Part shown: positions 37,703 to 46,480 of the stretch, piece after piece
How positions within the stretch are numbered: position 1 is the stretch's first letter
Layout: each line of letters starts with the position of its first letter
From: Clostridium sporogenes
GTDB taxonomy: Bacteria; Bacillota; Clostridia; Clostridiales; Clostridiaceae
NCBI RefSeq assembly: GCF_001020205.1
Contig: NZ_CP011663.1
Location: 3,782,001-3,846,000, forward strand
Length of the DNA: 64,000 nt
Direction: 5' to 3'
Translations under genes and position numbers: made by a program
The notes under the pieces: model-generated
Told to the model about the DNA's origin: nothing
Databases searched by the model: none
The model's input: only the letters and a program-made list of their open reading frames with translations

Positions 37703-37873
37703 ACAACATGCGCTATCGCTTTACATGAGTCTATTTATTTTTAAAACCACATTATGGATAGGCTTTTTTGTTATACCTTAAAATATTAATTTGCTATCTT
37801 TTAATCTTTAAAACAAACACAACAATAATTGTATGATTTTTAAAGCTATTTTTTCATAATTACTTAACATAAC

Positions 37874-38403
37874 CTAATCCAATTTCAATATCATTAAATA
37901 ATCATGTTCTCTTTCTTCTATGATTTTAAATCCTACATTCTTGTACATTTTAACTGCATAATTATCTTTGTCCACACCTAATGATGTTTGACTGTATCCT
38001 TTTTCTTTTAAATATTTTATCATTTTTTTCATCAAAGCTGTCCCTATTCCTTGACTTCTATACTCTTTTAGCAATGAAATAGCAAACTCTGGTGTCCTAT
38101 TATCTATATTACCATACCCCTTTATTTTTCCTGCCAAAATCCTAACCCATACAGCCCCAATTATAGAACCTTTAACATCTGCTACTAAACAATAATCATC
38201 TTTTTTTTAGAAAAATTATCAATATATACACTAATTTCAGGTGTTTCAATTACATCCATTGATAACGGCTCACTTCCAACTGATTGATATATAGCTTCAT
38301 ATAACATTTTTTTAAGTATATAAAGTTCTTTTTGTTTTATATCCCTAATAATATATTGCAATTTATCTATTTTAAACTCCCCAATAATATTTATTTTACA
38401 CAT
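37874..38403 (-). pseudogene. GNAT N-acetyltransferase split by a homopolymer frameshift
   Basis: The first 69 residues are in one frame (MCKINIIGEFKIDKL onward). The rest, including YCLVADVKGSIIGAVWVRILAG, the acetyl-CoA loop YRSQGIGTALMKKM and DNYAVKMYKNVGFK, are in another. The switch falls at a run of eight A on minus (T8 at 38201-38208); nine would restore a single frame of about 176 aa. Both halves match one GNAT domain. This is a pseudogene, a slippage-controlled gene or a sequence error. The ribosome binding site is weak. Substrate is unknown. Confidence 0.8.
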
Positions 38404-38572
38404 TATAGCATTTTTTATCTATACTCTACAATATTTAATTGATTTTTATCTAAAATATTTAATATTGTAGATAACTATATTGTTTTAAATTGGTATTTAA
38501 TCATAATTTAATAAAGTAAAAATAAATTGAAAACTTTATAAGTACACTGAAAATAACAAATAAATAAGATTT

Positions 38573-40261
38573 TTATACTTCTATGTATTTGCCAATATGG
38601 CTATTTTCTAACACATACAAAGTTGATGGCACAAAGCATATTAGATATAAAACAATTAACGCAACGTCTACTGCTAGTGCTCCAAAAGTCATTGCTTTAT
38701 ATATTGTATAAATAACTGGAATTACTATTAATAGACTTATAAAAACTACTATACAATACAAAACAAGTGTTTCAAGTAAACTTATTCTTTTTTCTCCACG
38801 TAATATAATATAGACTATTGCAAGTATATATAATATTAATGGAATAATAAAATAATAACTTAAACCCTTCAGCAATACACTTGTAGCTATTCCTAAAATA
38901 CCCCAAATAATTAGGTTGCTAAATATCATATCTATCTTATTTATTTTATTAGATAAAAAGTACATAATTATTATGCATGCTATAATTGACATTACAATCA
39001 ATAAAGGTATTCCATAATAATCAGCTCCAACAAAATAAAAAACAGTAAATCCTCCGGCAAAAAGTTTCTTTAATTTAATTATATAATTGACTATTGGTAT
39101 GGTAACTAAAACAGGAATTGCAATAGCTATTATATTAAAAACAAATCCCTTAAACATATTTTTAACATTGACTATATTTTTCTTTAAACTTAGTCCATAT
39201 ATAACAATTAACAATATAATTGCAATACTAGCCAAAGGAACTACAAATTTAGTTGAATAGACAATCATATTTCCCTTTATAAATGGAAAGTTAATTGAAT
39301 CTGATTTTTTATCTATTTTTTCAAAATCATTTCTTGTCATATTCCCAAAATGCTTAGTCACCTCTAGTGATGTTAAAATAAAATGTTTAAGCATACCCTT
39401 GTCTATGTTTTCTACATTATCTCTTTTTGAATGGTAATTCTCAGTTCCTCCAAAAGAAGCACACAACATACCAGGCACATTATTCTTTTTATATATTGTA
39501 TTATCCGAAGCACTAGGTGATTTTTTATAAATATCCTGAGCAAAAGAATAACTTAACGGATAAGAGGTAGCCTTAACAAATTCCTTAACCATTCCAAGAT
39601 TATTATCACTAGTCTCTATTAATGTAAAAGGACCTGAATTTCCCCTTGCTTCAAAGGCGAACAAAAAATCTATATTTTTTAAAAAATCTCTCTTCTTATC
39701 AGCTAAAAGTTGGGCTCCCAAAAGTCCGGCTTCTTCACCATCTGTAAACACCATATAAACATTATTTCTTAATGGCCCTTTTTCCTTAATATACTTCCCT
39801 GCTTCTAACATCGCTACCACTCCAGCTCCATCATCAGCTGCACCTGGTGATTCAGGAATTGCATTTGGATCCTTACATAAAAGTCCACCAGAATCATAAT
39901 GAGCATCTAAAAGTATGTTTAAACCATCTTTATCTGTTCCTTCAAATTTTGCAATGACATTATATATTTCATAAGTTTTTTTATTGTGACCAACACCAGT
40001 TCCTTTTTGAACTTCTACTTGAGCTCCAAGATTTTTTAAATAAGAAACTAAGAACTCCCTAACTTTAGCATCTTGTGAAGTACCTACAAAATGAGGTTCT
40101 TTAGCAATAACCTGTAGATTTTTAATGGCAGTATTTAAATTATCATCCATTATTTGTCCATTAATAGTTTTTACCTTTGGTGGGGTTAATTGATTATAAC
40201 ACACTATCATAGAGAATATTATAATACCTACCACCACTAAAAAAGAAAAAATTTTTTTCAT
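38573..40261 (-). CDS. M28 family zinc peptidase with multi-TM C-terminus
   Basis: A 562-aa membrane protein. An N-terminal signal anchor (about 5-24) is followed by an extracytoplasmic M28 aminopeptidase domain (about 45-310). Zinc ligands are visible in LLDAHYDSGG (His/Asp), GAADDGAGVVAMLEA (Asp), FTDGEEAGLLGAQ (catalytic and metal Glu) and NYHSKRDNVE (His). About eight hydrophobic segments follow from about 325 to 550. The ATG at 40261 has AAGGAG 10 bases away; the first ATG, three codons earlier, is too close to it. It lies 56 bases downstream of a nitroreductase-like gene and may be in the TetR-controlled unit. Confidence 0.87.
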   Translation of the reverse strand: MKKIFSFLVVVGIIIFSMIVCYNQLTPPKVKTINGQIMDDNLNTAIKNLQVIAKEPHFVGTSQDAKVREFLVSYLKNLGAQVEVQKGTGVGHNKKTYEIYNVIAKFEGTDKDGLNILLDAHYDSGGLLCKDPNAIPESPGAADDGAGVVAMLEAGKYIKEKGPLRNNVYMVFTDGEEAGLLGAQLLADKKRDFLKNIDFLFAFEARGNSGPFTLIETSDNNLGMVKEFVKATSYPLSYSFAQDIYKKSPSASDNTIYKKNNVPGMLCASFGGTENYHSKRDNVENIDKGMLKHFILTSLEVTKHFGNMTRNDFEKIDKKSDSINFPFIKGNMIVYSTKFVVPLASIAIILLIVIYGLSLKKNIVNVKNMFKGFVFNIIAIAIPVLVTIPIVNYIIKLKKLFAGGFTVFYFVGADYYGIPLLIVMSIIACIIIMYFLSNKINKIDMIFSNLIIWGILGIATSVLLKGLSYYFIIPLILYILAIVYIILRGEKRISLLETLVLYCIVVFISLLIVIPVIYTIYKAMTFGALAVDVALIVLYLICFVPSTLYVLENSHIGKYIEV

Positions 40262-40326
40262 TTTCTTCATTCTCCTTTTGTTCTATACTTTTTATAATTT
40301 TTCAAAAAGTTATAAAATCTACAGCA

Positions 40327-41499
40327 TTACTTCCAATTAAATCTAACTAACTCCTTCATATCTCTTCTCATACTTTGAGGGAATTTTTCTTTTGGTTTAC
40401 CAATTCTAACGAGTAACTGAATAGTAGTACCTTCTTTAGCATATTGATCATGAATCTTATTATATTGCTCTTCCATTTCACTATATTCTTCCAGCACCTG
40501 ACTAAGTGGTTGCATAGCAAAGCCTAATGAATGTGCTGACAAAATTAATCTAGTATAAAGCATTCCAGTTTTAACTTGTTGTATACGACTGTTATTCTTA
40601 GAAATAATCATTGCATAAGCTGGAGTATTTTCTACTGCTTTTTTAGTAGACTTTACAAACATATTAGCAGATACACCCTCACTATTAATAGATGGAACCA
40701 ATGTAATAAGCCCTTGCATTATATACTTCATTATTCCACTTGTGCCCTGACCTTCAACTGAATAACCATACCTATATTTGTTTTTTTCATACTCATTAGA
40801 ACGAAAAATATTTTTAGTTTCTTCATTTATTCTATGAATATTGGATTCAATTTTAGCTCCTTCTATAGCATAATTTCCTAGTATTTTTTTGTTATCTTCA
40901 TCTTGAAATATTCTTATATCTAAATCTGAATAAGTATTTATCCCTATTAATTTTCTTACTTCATCTTCACTTAATTTTTTCTTCTCATATAGTCCTCTAT
41001 TGGTATCTGGTGAAAAGATGTAATCGTAAAGTGTACTGTCCTTAGGTTTAATCTTTGTCACTTTTATTTTAGCTACTGGTTTCTTATTCATACTGTCAAT
41101 AAGATTCTGTTCATCATATTCCCCCTCTGGGAATAAATCTATATCAGTTTTATATCCTAATTCTTCTCCTGCTATTTTTACATTTTCAAGAAAAGTTCCT
41201 TGAGTAATCATAGTTTGTCTTCCATAAGGGTCAACTTGTTTGGTTAAACGCTGACTATCTACAAATAAATAAAAAACATCTTTACTTTCAAACTTAATCT
41301 TCCATGGTTGCATATTATGACTGTTAGAGGCTAAAAGTCCATGTGATACTAATTTTAATCTTGGGTCATTTAATTTTTGTGAATAAGACTTCTTCCAAGG
41401 GTCTAAATATTTCTGCTTTGAAAAAACACCACTTGCTATAAATATAACAACAAAAGCCAATAATATTAGAGACATAACAATTGAAATAAAATATATCAT
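40327..41499 (-). CDS. Membrane-anchored nitroreductase-family (Acg-like) protein
   Basis: A 390-aa protein with an N-terminal hydrophobic anchor (about 1-22), then a flavin reductase/nitroreductase-like fold. LLASNSHNMQPWKIKF near 55 is the usual FMN-phosphate segment, and SLGFAMQPLSQVLE near 325 is the family's C-terminal motif. This composite is seen in Acg-type proteins, whose activity is often unproven. The ATG at 41499 follows AGGAGG by 9 bases; an in-frame ATG nine codons earlier lies upstream of that site. The TetR gene upstream ends 23 bases away, suggesting one operon. Confidence 0.78.
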   Translation of the reverse strand: MIYFISIVMSLILLAFVVIFIASGVFSKQKYLDPWKKSYSQKLNDPRLKLVSHGLLASNSHNMQPWKIKFESKDVFYLFVDSQRLTKQVDPYGRQTMITQGTFLENVKIAGEELGYKTDIDLFPEGEYDEQNLIDSMNKKPVAKIKVTKIKPKDSTLYDYIFSPDTNRGLYEKKKLSEDEVRKLIGINTYSDLDIRIFQDEDNKKILGNYAIEGAKIESNIHRINEETKNIFRSNEYEKNKYRYGYSVEGQGTSGIMKYIMQGLITLVPSINSEGVSANMFVKSTKKAVENTPAYAMIISKNNSRIQQVKTGMLYTRLILSAHSLGFAMQPLSQVLEEYSEMEEQYNKIHDQYAKEGTTIQLLVRIGKPKEKFPQSMRRDMKELVRFNWK

Positions 41500-41522
41500 A
41501 AATTTTTTCCTCCTAATGTTCT

Positions 41523-42179
41523 TCATCTACTACTTCCTCCATTTTCTATGGATTTTATTAATAAATCGAAACCATTTAATATTAATTTATCTGAATCTCT
41601 CTTATGATAATTCATAATATAATTTCTTTTTCTATATAATGTATTGAAAATGCCAATAACAGAGGACCATAGGATTATTGCTGTACTTACAACATCTAAA
41701 TCACGTCGAATTGCCCCTTGTTCAATACCACTGCTTAATGCAACTTCCAAATTGTTAAATATCTTTTCCCCAAGTTCATAACATTCTTCTCTTGATTTGT
41801 CAGATATCCCATTTGCAAAGTCTAACTCCCCATTTTCATAGTCAATAATACTTCTAAAATAATAATTATATTTTTGACTAAATTCATATAATGTCTTCCC
41901 CATTCCCTTAATTTTATCTAATGGATTATCGTTATATTGTATTCCATTTTCCATCATATCAATTAGTATTTTATATCCTCTTATCATTATTTCAAAATAT
42001 ATCTGATGTTTACTATTAAAATATACATATATTGTCCTTTTACTAAATTCAGCCTCTTTTGCTACATCATCCATTGTAGCAACATCAAATCCTTTAGAAA
42101 AAAATACTTTTTCAGCAGCATCAATAATATCATTTCTTCTAATTTCTTTTTCTTTTTCCTTACGCTCTAATGTGCCCAA
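41523..42179 (-). CDS. TetR/AcrR family transcriptional regulator
   Basis: A repressor-type protein of about 218 aa. The DNA-binding region NDIIDAAEKVFFSKGFDVATMDDVAKEAEFSKRTIYVYF spans about 15-53. The C-terminal helical domain shows no recognisable ligand site. I chose the TTG at 42179, which has AAAGGA 9 bases upstream; a GTG at 42197 in the same frame lacks a ribosome binding site. A perfect 11-bp-arm palindrome lies about 40 bases upstream. It likely represses itself together with the nitroreductase-like and peptidase genes downstream. Confidence 0.88.
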   Translation of the reverse strand: MGTLERKEKEKEIRRNDIIDAAEKVFFSKGFDVATMDDVAKEAEFSKRTIYVYFNSKHQIYFEIMIRGYKILIDMMENGIQYNDNPLDKIKGMGKTLYEFSQKYNYYFRSIIDYENGELDFANGISDKSREECYELGEKIFNNLEVALSSGIEQGAIRRDLDVVSTAIILWSSVIGIFNTLYRKRNYIMNYHKRDSDKLILNGFDLLIKSIENGGSSR

Positions 42180-42208
42180 TATCCATCTTCCTTTCACACT
42201 ATTGTTAT

Positions 42209-42231
42209 AAAGTAAACTATTAGTTTACTTT
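42209..42231. promoter_or_regulatory. Operator palindrome of the TetR gene at 42179
   Basis: AAAGTAAACTA (42209-42219) and TAGTTTACTTT (42221-42231) form a perfect inverted repeat around one base. TAAACTA/TAGTTTA half-sites are typical of TetR operators, and its position fits the promoter. Confidence 0.78.
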
Positions 42232-42302
42232 ATTTTAATACTATAATGTGTGCCTGTCAATAATTTATTTTTATATTATAAAACTTGTAATCCAATCACT
42301 AA

Positions 42303-42335
42303 AAAAGGACTAAGAAATTTTATCTTAATCCTTTT
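42303..42335 (-). terminator. Terminator 3' of the small gene at 42399
   Basis: The arms AAAAGGACTAAGA and TCTTAATCCTTTT pair with one mismatch that becomes a G-U wobble in the minus transcript. The loop is 7 bases and a U-run follows. Confidence 0.8.
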
Positions 42336-42398
42336 CTTAAACCAATATACTAATTATTTATGTTATAATTTATAAATCCAAATTATCATTTAATATTA

Positions 42399-42680
42399 CT
42401 AATCCAGCTCAGTAATACCAATTACCTCTCTACTTTCACTCTGTTCATCACTAGATCTATACAATAATCTTGAGTTTTGTAAATTTTGTGCACTATAAGC
42501 ATTGTCTCTAGTATCTAGCACATGTACTGATTTAGCCCAAGGTGACTGTGAACTTACTACATTAACTACTGTAAAACTTTCTCCAGCATTCCAATCATAT
42601 ATCTTACCTATAGAGCCATCTTGTGGAGCTATGGTTGGAGGTTGATTTAATGTTAACAAATAATTCTTATGATTTCTCAT
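42399..42680 (-). CDS. Small protein of unknown function near the T7SS locus
   Basis: A 93-aa soluble protein, rich in Ser, Asn and Asp, without signal peptide or membrane segment. I do not recognise a family. AAAGGAG lies about 10 bases before the ATG and a terminator follows, so it appears to be a real gene. It is flanked by the WXG100 gene upstream (same strand, separated by a terminator) and the TetR operator downstream. A link with type VII secretion is possible by position only. Confidence 0.55.
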   Translation of the reverse strand: MRNHKNYLLTLNQPPTIAPQDGSIGKIYDWNAGESFTVVNVVSSQSPWAKSVHVLDTRDNAYSAQNLQNSRLLYRSSDEQSESREVIGITELD

Positions 42681-42973
42681 AAATAAATTACTCCTTTCTT
42701 ATTTATAATTATTTATTCTATTACAAAACAAATATTTGTGTTGTAAATACTCACTGTACATTTAATTTATTTATCTATTTCTAACTAAGATTTTCAATAT
42801 TCAAATAGAACATGTTTTTATTTTAAAAAAAGCACAGATACATTCTATACAATGTATCTGTACTCTCAATAAAAAAATATACTTTCCTATTTATATAAAA
42901 AATATAAACTTTATAATATTTCAACAGAAGCCCCTTAAAACATGTTTAAAGGATCTCTTTTTGTACTCTATTT
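42681..42973. other. Intergenic region between WXG100 and the small gene
   Basis: About 290 bases. It contains the WXG100 terminator at 42834-42861 and should hold the promoter of the small gene near 42720-42790. No ORF is seen. Confidence 0.5.
42834..42861 (-). terminator. Terminator of the WXG100 gene
   Basis: Perfect 11-bp arms ACAGATACATT and AATGTATCTGT with a 6-base loop. A run of A on plus just left of the stem gives a U-run on minus. Confidence 0.88.
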
Positions 42974-43264
42974 TTATTTTAATTGTGCAGCAATTTTGCT
43001 ATCTAATTCTTGAGCTGCTCTTAAAGTTTGATCAATTTGAACAGCAATATCTTCAACTAATTGTCTTGTTTTATCTAAACCAGGTCTTAGTGAAGCAAAT
43101 TGTTCAGCATATGCTATAGCAGCTTCACCTTCCCATGCCTCTGGTAAACTGTTAACAATATTTTGTAAAGTATTGATTAAATGTTCAAAATCATTTCCAC
43201 CACTCTTTAAACCATTAGATGCTCTTTCTAATCCTTCAGCATTTAAACGAATTGTTTCTGCCAT
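42974..43264 (-). CDS. WXG100 family (EsxA-like) T7SS substrate
   Basis: A 96-aa helical hairpin protein with the central WXG motif (AWEGEAA, Trp near 43). The length and heptad pattern are typical of WXG100 proteins, which dimerise and are exported by the Ess/Yuk type VII system. A very strong GGAGG ribosome binding site suggests high expression. It has its own terminator and lies more than 15 kb from essA, at the distal end of the locus, whereas in many Firmicutes the esx gene is first. It is probably the structural substrate of the machinery at 50021-58451. Confidence 0.92.
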   Translation of the reverse strand: MAETIRLNAEGLERASNGLKSGGNDFEHLINTLQNIVNSLPEAWEGEAAIAYAEQFASLRPGLDKTRQLVEDIAVQIDQTLRAAQELDSKIAAQLK

Positions 43265-43422
43265 TATAATTTCCTCCTTTTTCTACATTATTATTAAATT
43301 ATACATTTTTTTCAACAAATTTACAAGCTTTATAAATAATGATTAAACAATATTTGCAATATTTTTCACTTTTTAGGCTTAAAATATTGCTATTTTATAA
43401 TTATAAAATACAACAAACTAAC

Positions 43423-44091
43423 TCAATAAGGCTTTACATCATCTTTTGCAAAACCTTTCCTTGTGAAATATTCATCTGATAATGAGTTTTTTATATGATC
43501 TTCAGTTAATGTATGCTCGTAATATTTCGAATAAGCAACTGATTCCTTTCCATTATACTTTTCAAGTATTTTATTAAACGTCTCAGCATCAGTTAATATA
43601 GTTGGATTATACTGATGACTATTAGATGTTGCCATAGACACTGTATCTAAATTCTTACCATCATATGCAACAACACTTTTGGCGTATTTATCAGCATCTA
43701 TGCTCATTCTATAATCTTCTACTTTTCAGATATTAGAATTTCTTAATGCTTGTTCATCAGTACACAAATATACTTTGTCTTTTCCATATTTTTCTTTTAA
43801 GTAATTATACCAGTCTTCTGTAGAGTAACTATCTCCCTTAATATTAGCTCCTCTTACCTCTTTAATACCAGCTCTAGATAAGCCCTCTTTTGAAATACCT
43901 AATTTGCTAACATCCTCTATACTGTTAATTCCTAACTTTGCTAAATCATCTGTCGATTGGATTCCTAGTTTCACTAAATCATCTACTGAATTTACCCCTA
44001 ATTTGGCTAAATCCTCTGCTGAAGTAACACCTATTCTTGTTAAGTCATCTAGTGACTTAATTCCTGCTTTTTCTATTATATCATCTATCAA
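43423..44091 (-). pseudogene. Orphan toxin-tip module with DDLxKLG repeats, interrupted by TGA
   Basis: One continuous frame is broken by a single TGA at 43726-43728. Before it, about six repeats of 11 residues (SLDDLTRIGVT, SAEDLAKLGVN and so on) precede DWYNYLKEKYGKDKVYLCTDEQALRNSNI. After it, KVEDYRMSIDADKYAKS...SKYYEHTLTEDH continues without frame change. The module at 45578-46084 has the same two halves joined by a sense codon (Ser) at that point, so this copy carries a nonsense mutation. A TAA directly precedes the frame, so no secretion domain is attached. The C-terminal domain is not one I recognise. It looks like a detached polymorphic-toxin tip. Confidence 0.8.
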
Positions 44092-44113
44092 TTACTTAAA
44101 TATTTTACATACT

Positions 44114-44165
44114 AAAAAAGTAATGAATCAGCCTACTTAAAATTCAGCTGATTCATTACTTTTTT
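44114..44165 (-). terminator. Terminator of the SUKH immunity gene
   Basis: Perfect 19-bp arms (44114-44132 and 44147-44165, AAAAAAGTAATG at the outer end) with a 14-base loop. A/T runs at both ends would allow termination in either direction. Confidence 0.9.
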
Positions 44166-44275
44166 CACTGCATTATTACAATTATGAAATGTTAATTTTT
44201 CTTTATTTTATTGATTTAACTATATTCTGCTATCACTGTTTTTTATGCAGTTAATCACTTCTTTATTATTTATCA

Positions 44276-44704
44276 TTAACAATCAAAATACTCTTTAAGA
44301 AAATCATTAAAACTACTCCATTCTTCTTGAAGTTCTCCATTCTTTAATAGTTCATCGCCCCCTTGAAAATTAACTCTATACACTTTATCAGTCTGACTAT
44401 CCAATACTATTACCTCATTCGCTGACATCTCAGTCAATACAAGATATTCTTTATTAAATCCATGTTCATCTCTACATATGTTAGTTGACTTTAAAATATT
44501 GTTGTTATCTTGTATAATATCCATTAATTCTATACCTAAAGCTTCCTCCCAAAATGGACCAGCATATGTTGTATAGAATTGAACGAATTCTTCTGATGGA
44601 CTTATATCTAATTCCTTTATAGCTTTAATTACATCGTCTTTATTATTTCTTAAATATATAGTATCACTTAATACTTCTTCTAAACCTTTTGTCAATTTAC
44701 TCAT
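44276..44704 (-). CDS. SMI1/KNR4 (SUKH) family immunity protein
   Basis: A 142-aa cytosolic protein of the SUKH superfamily. The fold is suggested by LDISPSEEFVQFYTTYAGPFW (about 30-50), GIELMDI, the ...NEVIVLDSQTDKVYRV strand pair (about 95-110) and the C-terminal SSFNDFLKEYF. SUKH proteins are the most common immunity family of polymorphic nuclease toxins. Its ATG overlaps the TAA that would end the LHH toxin frame (TAATG), the usual toxin-then-immunity order. AAAGGAG precedes it. It likely neutralised the LHH nuclease upstream and appears intact although the toxin is truncated. Confidence 0.85.
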   Translation of the reverse strand: MSKLTKGLEEVLSDTIYLRNNKDDVIKAIKELDISPSEEFVQFYTTYAGPFWEEALGIELMDIIQDNNNILKSTNICRDEHGFNKEYLVLTEMSANEVIVLDSQTDKVYRVNFQGGDELLKNGELQEEWSSFNDFLKEYFDC

Positions 44705-45450
44705 TATTTTACTCCTTTCATTGCATCCCTTCCTCTAGTTTTCCAATATTCAATTGAATCTACCTTTTGAAATGCCTTTCTTACTTCTTCACTCATTGGA
44801 TTAAATAGATTTAATTAACCTTTATATGGATGTAATGGTGCTTTTTTAGCGTTACTTATATTATGATATCTTGTTGGTGCTTCAAATAATGGTCCAACGC
44901 TGTGCTGTTGAGAGTGATGTAATGTTCCAACATTGCCATCAGCATCTAAAATAGGTGCTAATCCATATCTATCTGCTGCTTCTGCATTAGTTAATCCTCT
45001 TCCTTTTTTAGCCCCAGTAGTCCTTATCATATCCCAATCTATATCATTTCTTTGGAATACCTTATATGTTATTCCTGTACCACCTTCTCCAGCATTAAAA
45101 CTAACTGATTTGCTGAATACATCATTATTAGCATACTCACTTATTAATTTTAATTCAGGGTTACCCACCCCATCTGATGATTTACTTTCAGCCCATTTAC
45201 CATACCTATCCTTACAAATCTTATCTACATCATCAAGTATACTTGATTCTTTAATACGAATTCTTCCATATCCAGCAACTTCAACATCTAATACTCCATT
45301 TACTCTGGAATACACTTTAGTTACAATTTTATTCAATTCCTCTATAGATTTGTTTCCTGCTTTATGCAATATATTTTTTATTGATTTTAACGCCTGTGTT
45401 GCTCTCTGCTCTAATGTTTTAATAGTGCCAGTTTCTGTTCCAGATATCAA
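44704..45450 (-). pseudogene. Orphan LHH nuclease toxin tip with premature stop
   Basis: The readable frame runs from a TTG at 45450. A TAG lies upstream, and there is no secretion domain. Residues 1 to about 95 (ISGTETGTIKTLEQ...ILDDVDKICKDRY) are nearly identical to residues 330-425 of the full-length toxin at 46893-48599. The C-terminal part holds an LHH-type HNH/endonuclease VII motif (GTLHHSQQHSVGPLFE, then HNISNAKKAPLHPYKG). A TAA at 44815 stops it. The same frame continues for 36 codons with SIEYWKTRGRDAMKG, matching the usual end of LHH domains, to a TAA overlapping the immunity start. It is therefore a nonsense-truncated orphan tip. Confidence 0.82.
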
Positions 45451-45502
45451 TCCTTTTACTACTTTTGTTATCTTAGCTTTTGAATATATTTTATTGCACT
45501 AA

Positions 45503-45541
45503 AAAAGATTAATGCTCCTACTGCTGAAACATCAATCTTTC
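45503..45541 (-). terminator. Hairpin between the two orphan modules
   Basis: Arms around AAGATTAATG (left) and CATCAATCTT (right) pair with one mismatch; on minus a U-run follows (complement of AAAAAA left of the stem). It separates the 45578 fragment from the LHH fragment. Confidence 0.5.
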
Positions 45542-45577
45542 AAAATACATTAAATCATTTATTTAAATATTTGAAGT

Positions 45578-46084
45578 TTAATCTAATGTATGCTCATAAT
45601 ATTTTGAATAAGCAACCGATTCATCTCCACTACACTTTTCAAGTATTTTATTAAACATGTTTTTATTAAATGTCTCACTATCTGCTAATATAGTTGGATT
45701 ATACTCATGACTATTTGATGTTGCCATAGATACTGTATCTAAGTTTTTACCATCATATGCTACAGCACTTTTGGCGTATTTATCTCCTTCAATTTTAATT
45801 CTATAATCTTCTAACTTCTCAGATATAGAATTTATTAATGATTTTTCATCAGTGCACAAATACACGTTGTCTTTTCCATACTTTTGTGATAAAACTTCAT
45901 TCCATTCTTTTGCTGTTCTTGGAATTTGATTTTCAAAGTTTATCTTAATGCCTATTTTAGATAAGTCCTTTGGCAAAACACCTAATTTACTAAGCTCATC
46001 TATATTATTAATTCCTAACTTCGCTAAGTCATCTAGTGACTTAATTTCTGCTTTCTCTATTATATCATCCAGTGACTTTTTTAT
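45578..46084 (-). pseudogene. Second copy of the orphan DDLxKLG toxin-tip module, 5' and 3' truncated
   Basis: The frame opens after a TAA at 46085-46087 with SLDDIIEKAEIKSLDDLAKLG, then has fewer repeats than the copy at 43423. A shared domain follows (KYGKDNVYLCTDEKSL, then DKYAKSAVAYDGKNLDTVSM, then YNPTILADSETF), with a small internal duplication FNKNMFNKILEK. It ends at EHTLD, about 28 residues earlier than its paralogue. There is no ATG with a ribosome binding site; the only candidate start is a TTG at 45976. It is likely an unexpressed remnant or a donor for toxin-tip exchange. No matching immunity gene is evident. Confidence 0.75.
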
Positions 46085-46105
46085 TTATTATTTCTATATT
46101 CATAT

Positions 46106-46222
46106 TTACAAACTTACAAAAATTCTATAAGCATTTAATATCATAAGTATAGTTTTTATTGTTTTAGTATCATTAATACAATAAATTATACTTATTTTGA
46201 AATCTTCGATTATTTTACACAT
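46106..46222 (-). CDS. Possible 38-aa peptide, doubtful
   Basis: An ORF of 38 codons with AAGGAG 8 bases before its ATG, hydrophobic in its C-terminal half. It lies upstream of the second orphan toxin module. I recognise no family, and it could be a chance ORF or a remnant start region of a lost gene. Confidence 0.25.
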   Translation of the reverse strand: MCKIIEDFKISIIYCINDTKTIKTILMILNAYRIFVSL

Positions 46223-46257
46223 TATCTTTACTCCTTTCAGTTTTTTTATGCAGAAAA

Positions 46258-46288
46258 AGCCACTGTTTCTTCATTAGGAACAGTGGCT
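46258..46288 (-). terminator. Terminator 3' of the Imm22 gene region
   Basis: The arms AGCCACTGTT (46258-46267) and AACAGTGGCT (46279-46288) are perfectly paired with an 11-base loop. AAAAA on the left becomes a U-run in the minus transcript. It ends the toxin/Imm22 unit about 190 bases past the Imm22 stop. Confidence 0.85.
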
Positions 46289-46480
46289 CTTATCATTATT
46301 TTAATATATTTAGTTTTTATTTTAGTTAAATTTTAATTCATTGTTTGTATTATGCAGTAACTTTTTCTCCATAAACTTTTCATTAATCATTATTATTAAA
46401 AACTTTATTATCTTAAAATAATAGTTTACTTATCTTTGTAGTGAGTTTATTAAAAATTTTACAGTGAACTATTTAATTTT

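Noticed and set aside
42209..42231. Palindrome read as a terminator
   Set aside because: A one-base centre leaves no proper loop, and it lies upstream of the TetR start rather than after a gene. An operator is the better reading.
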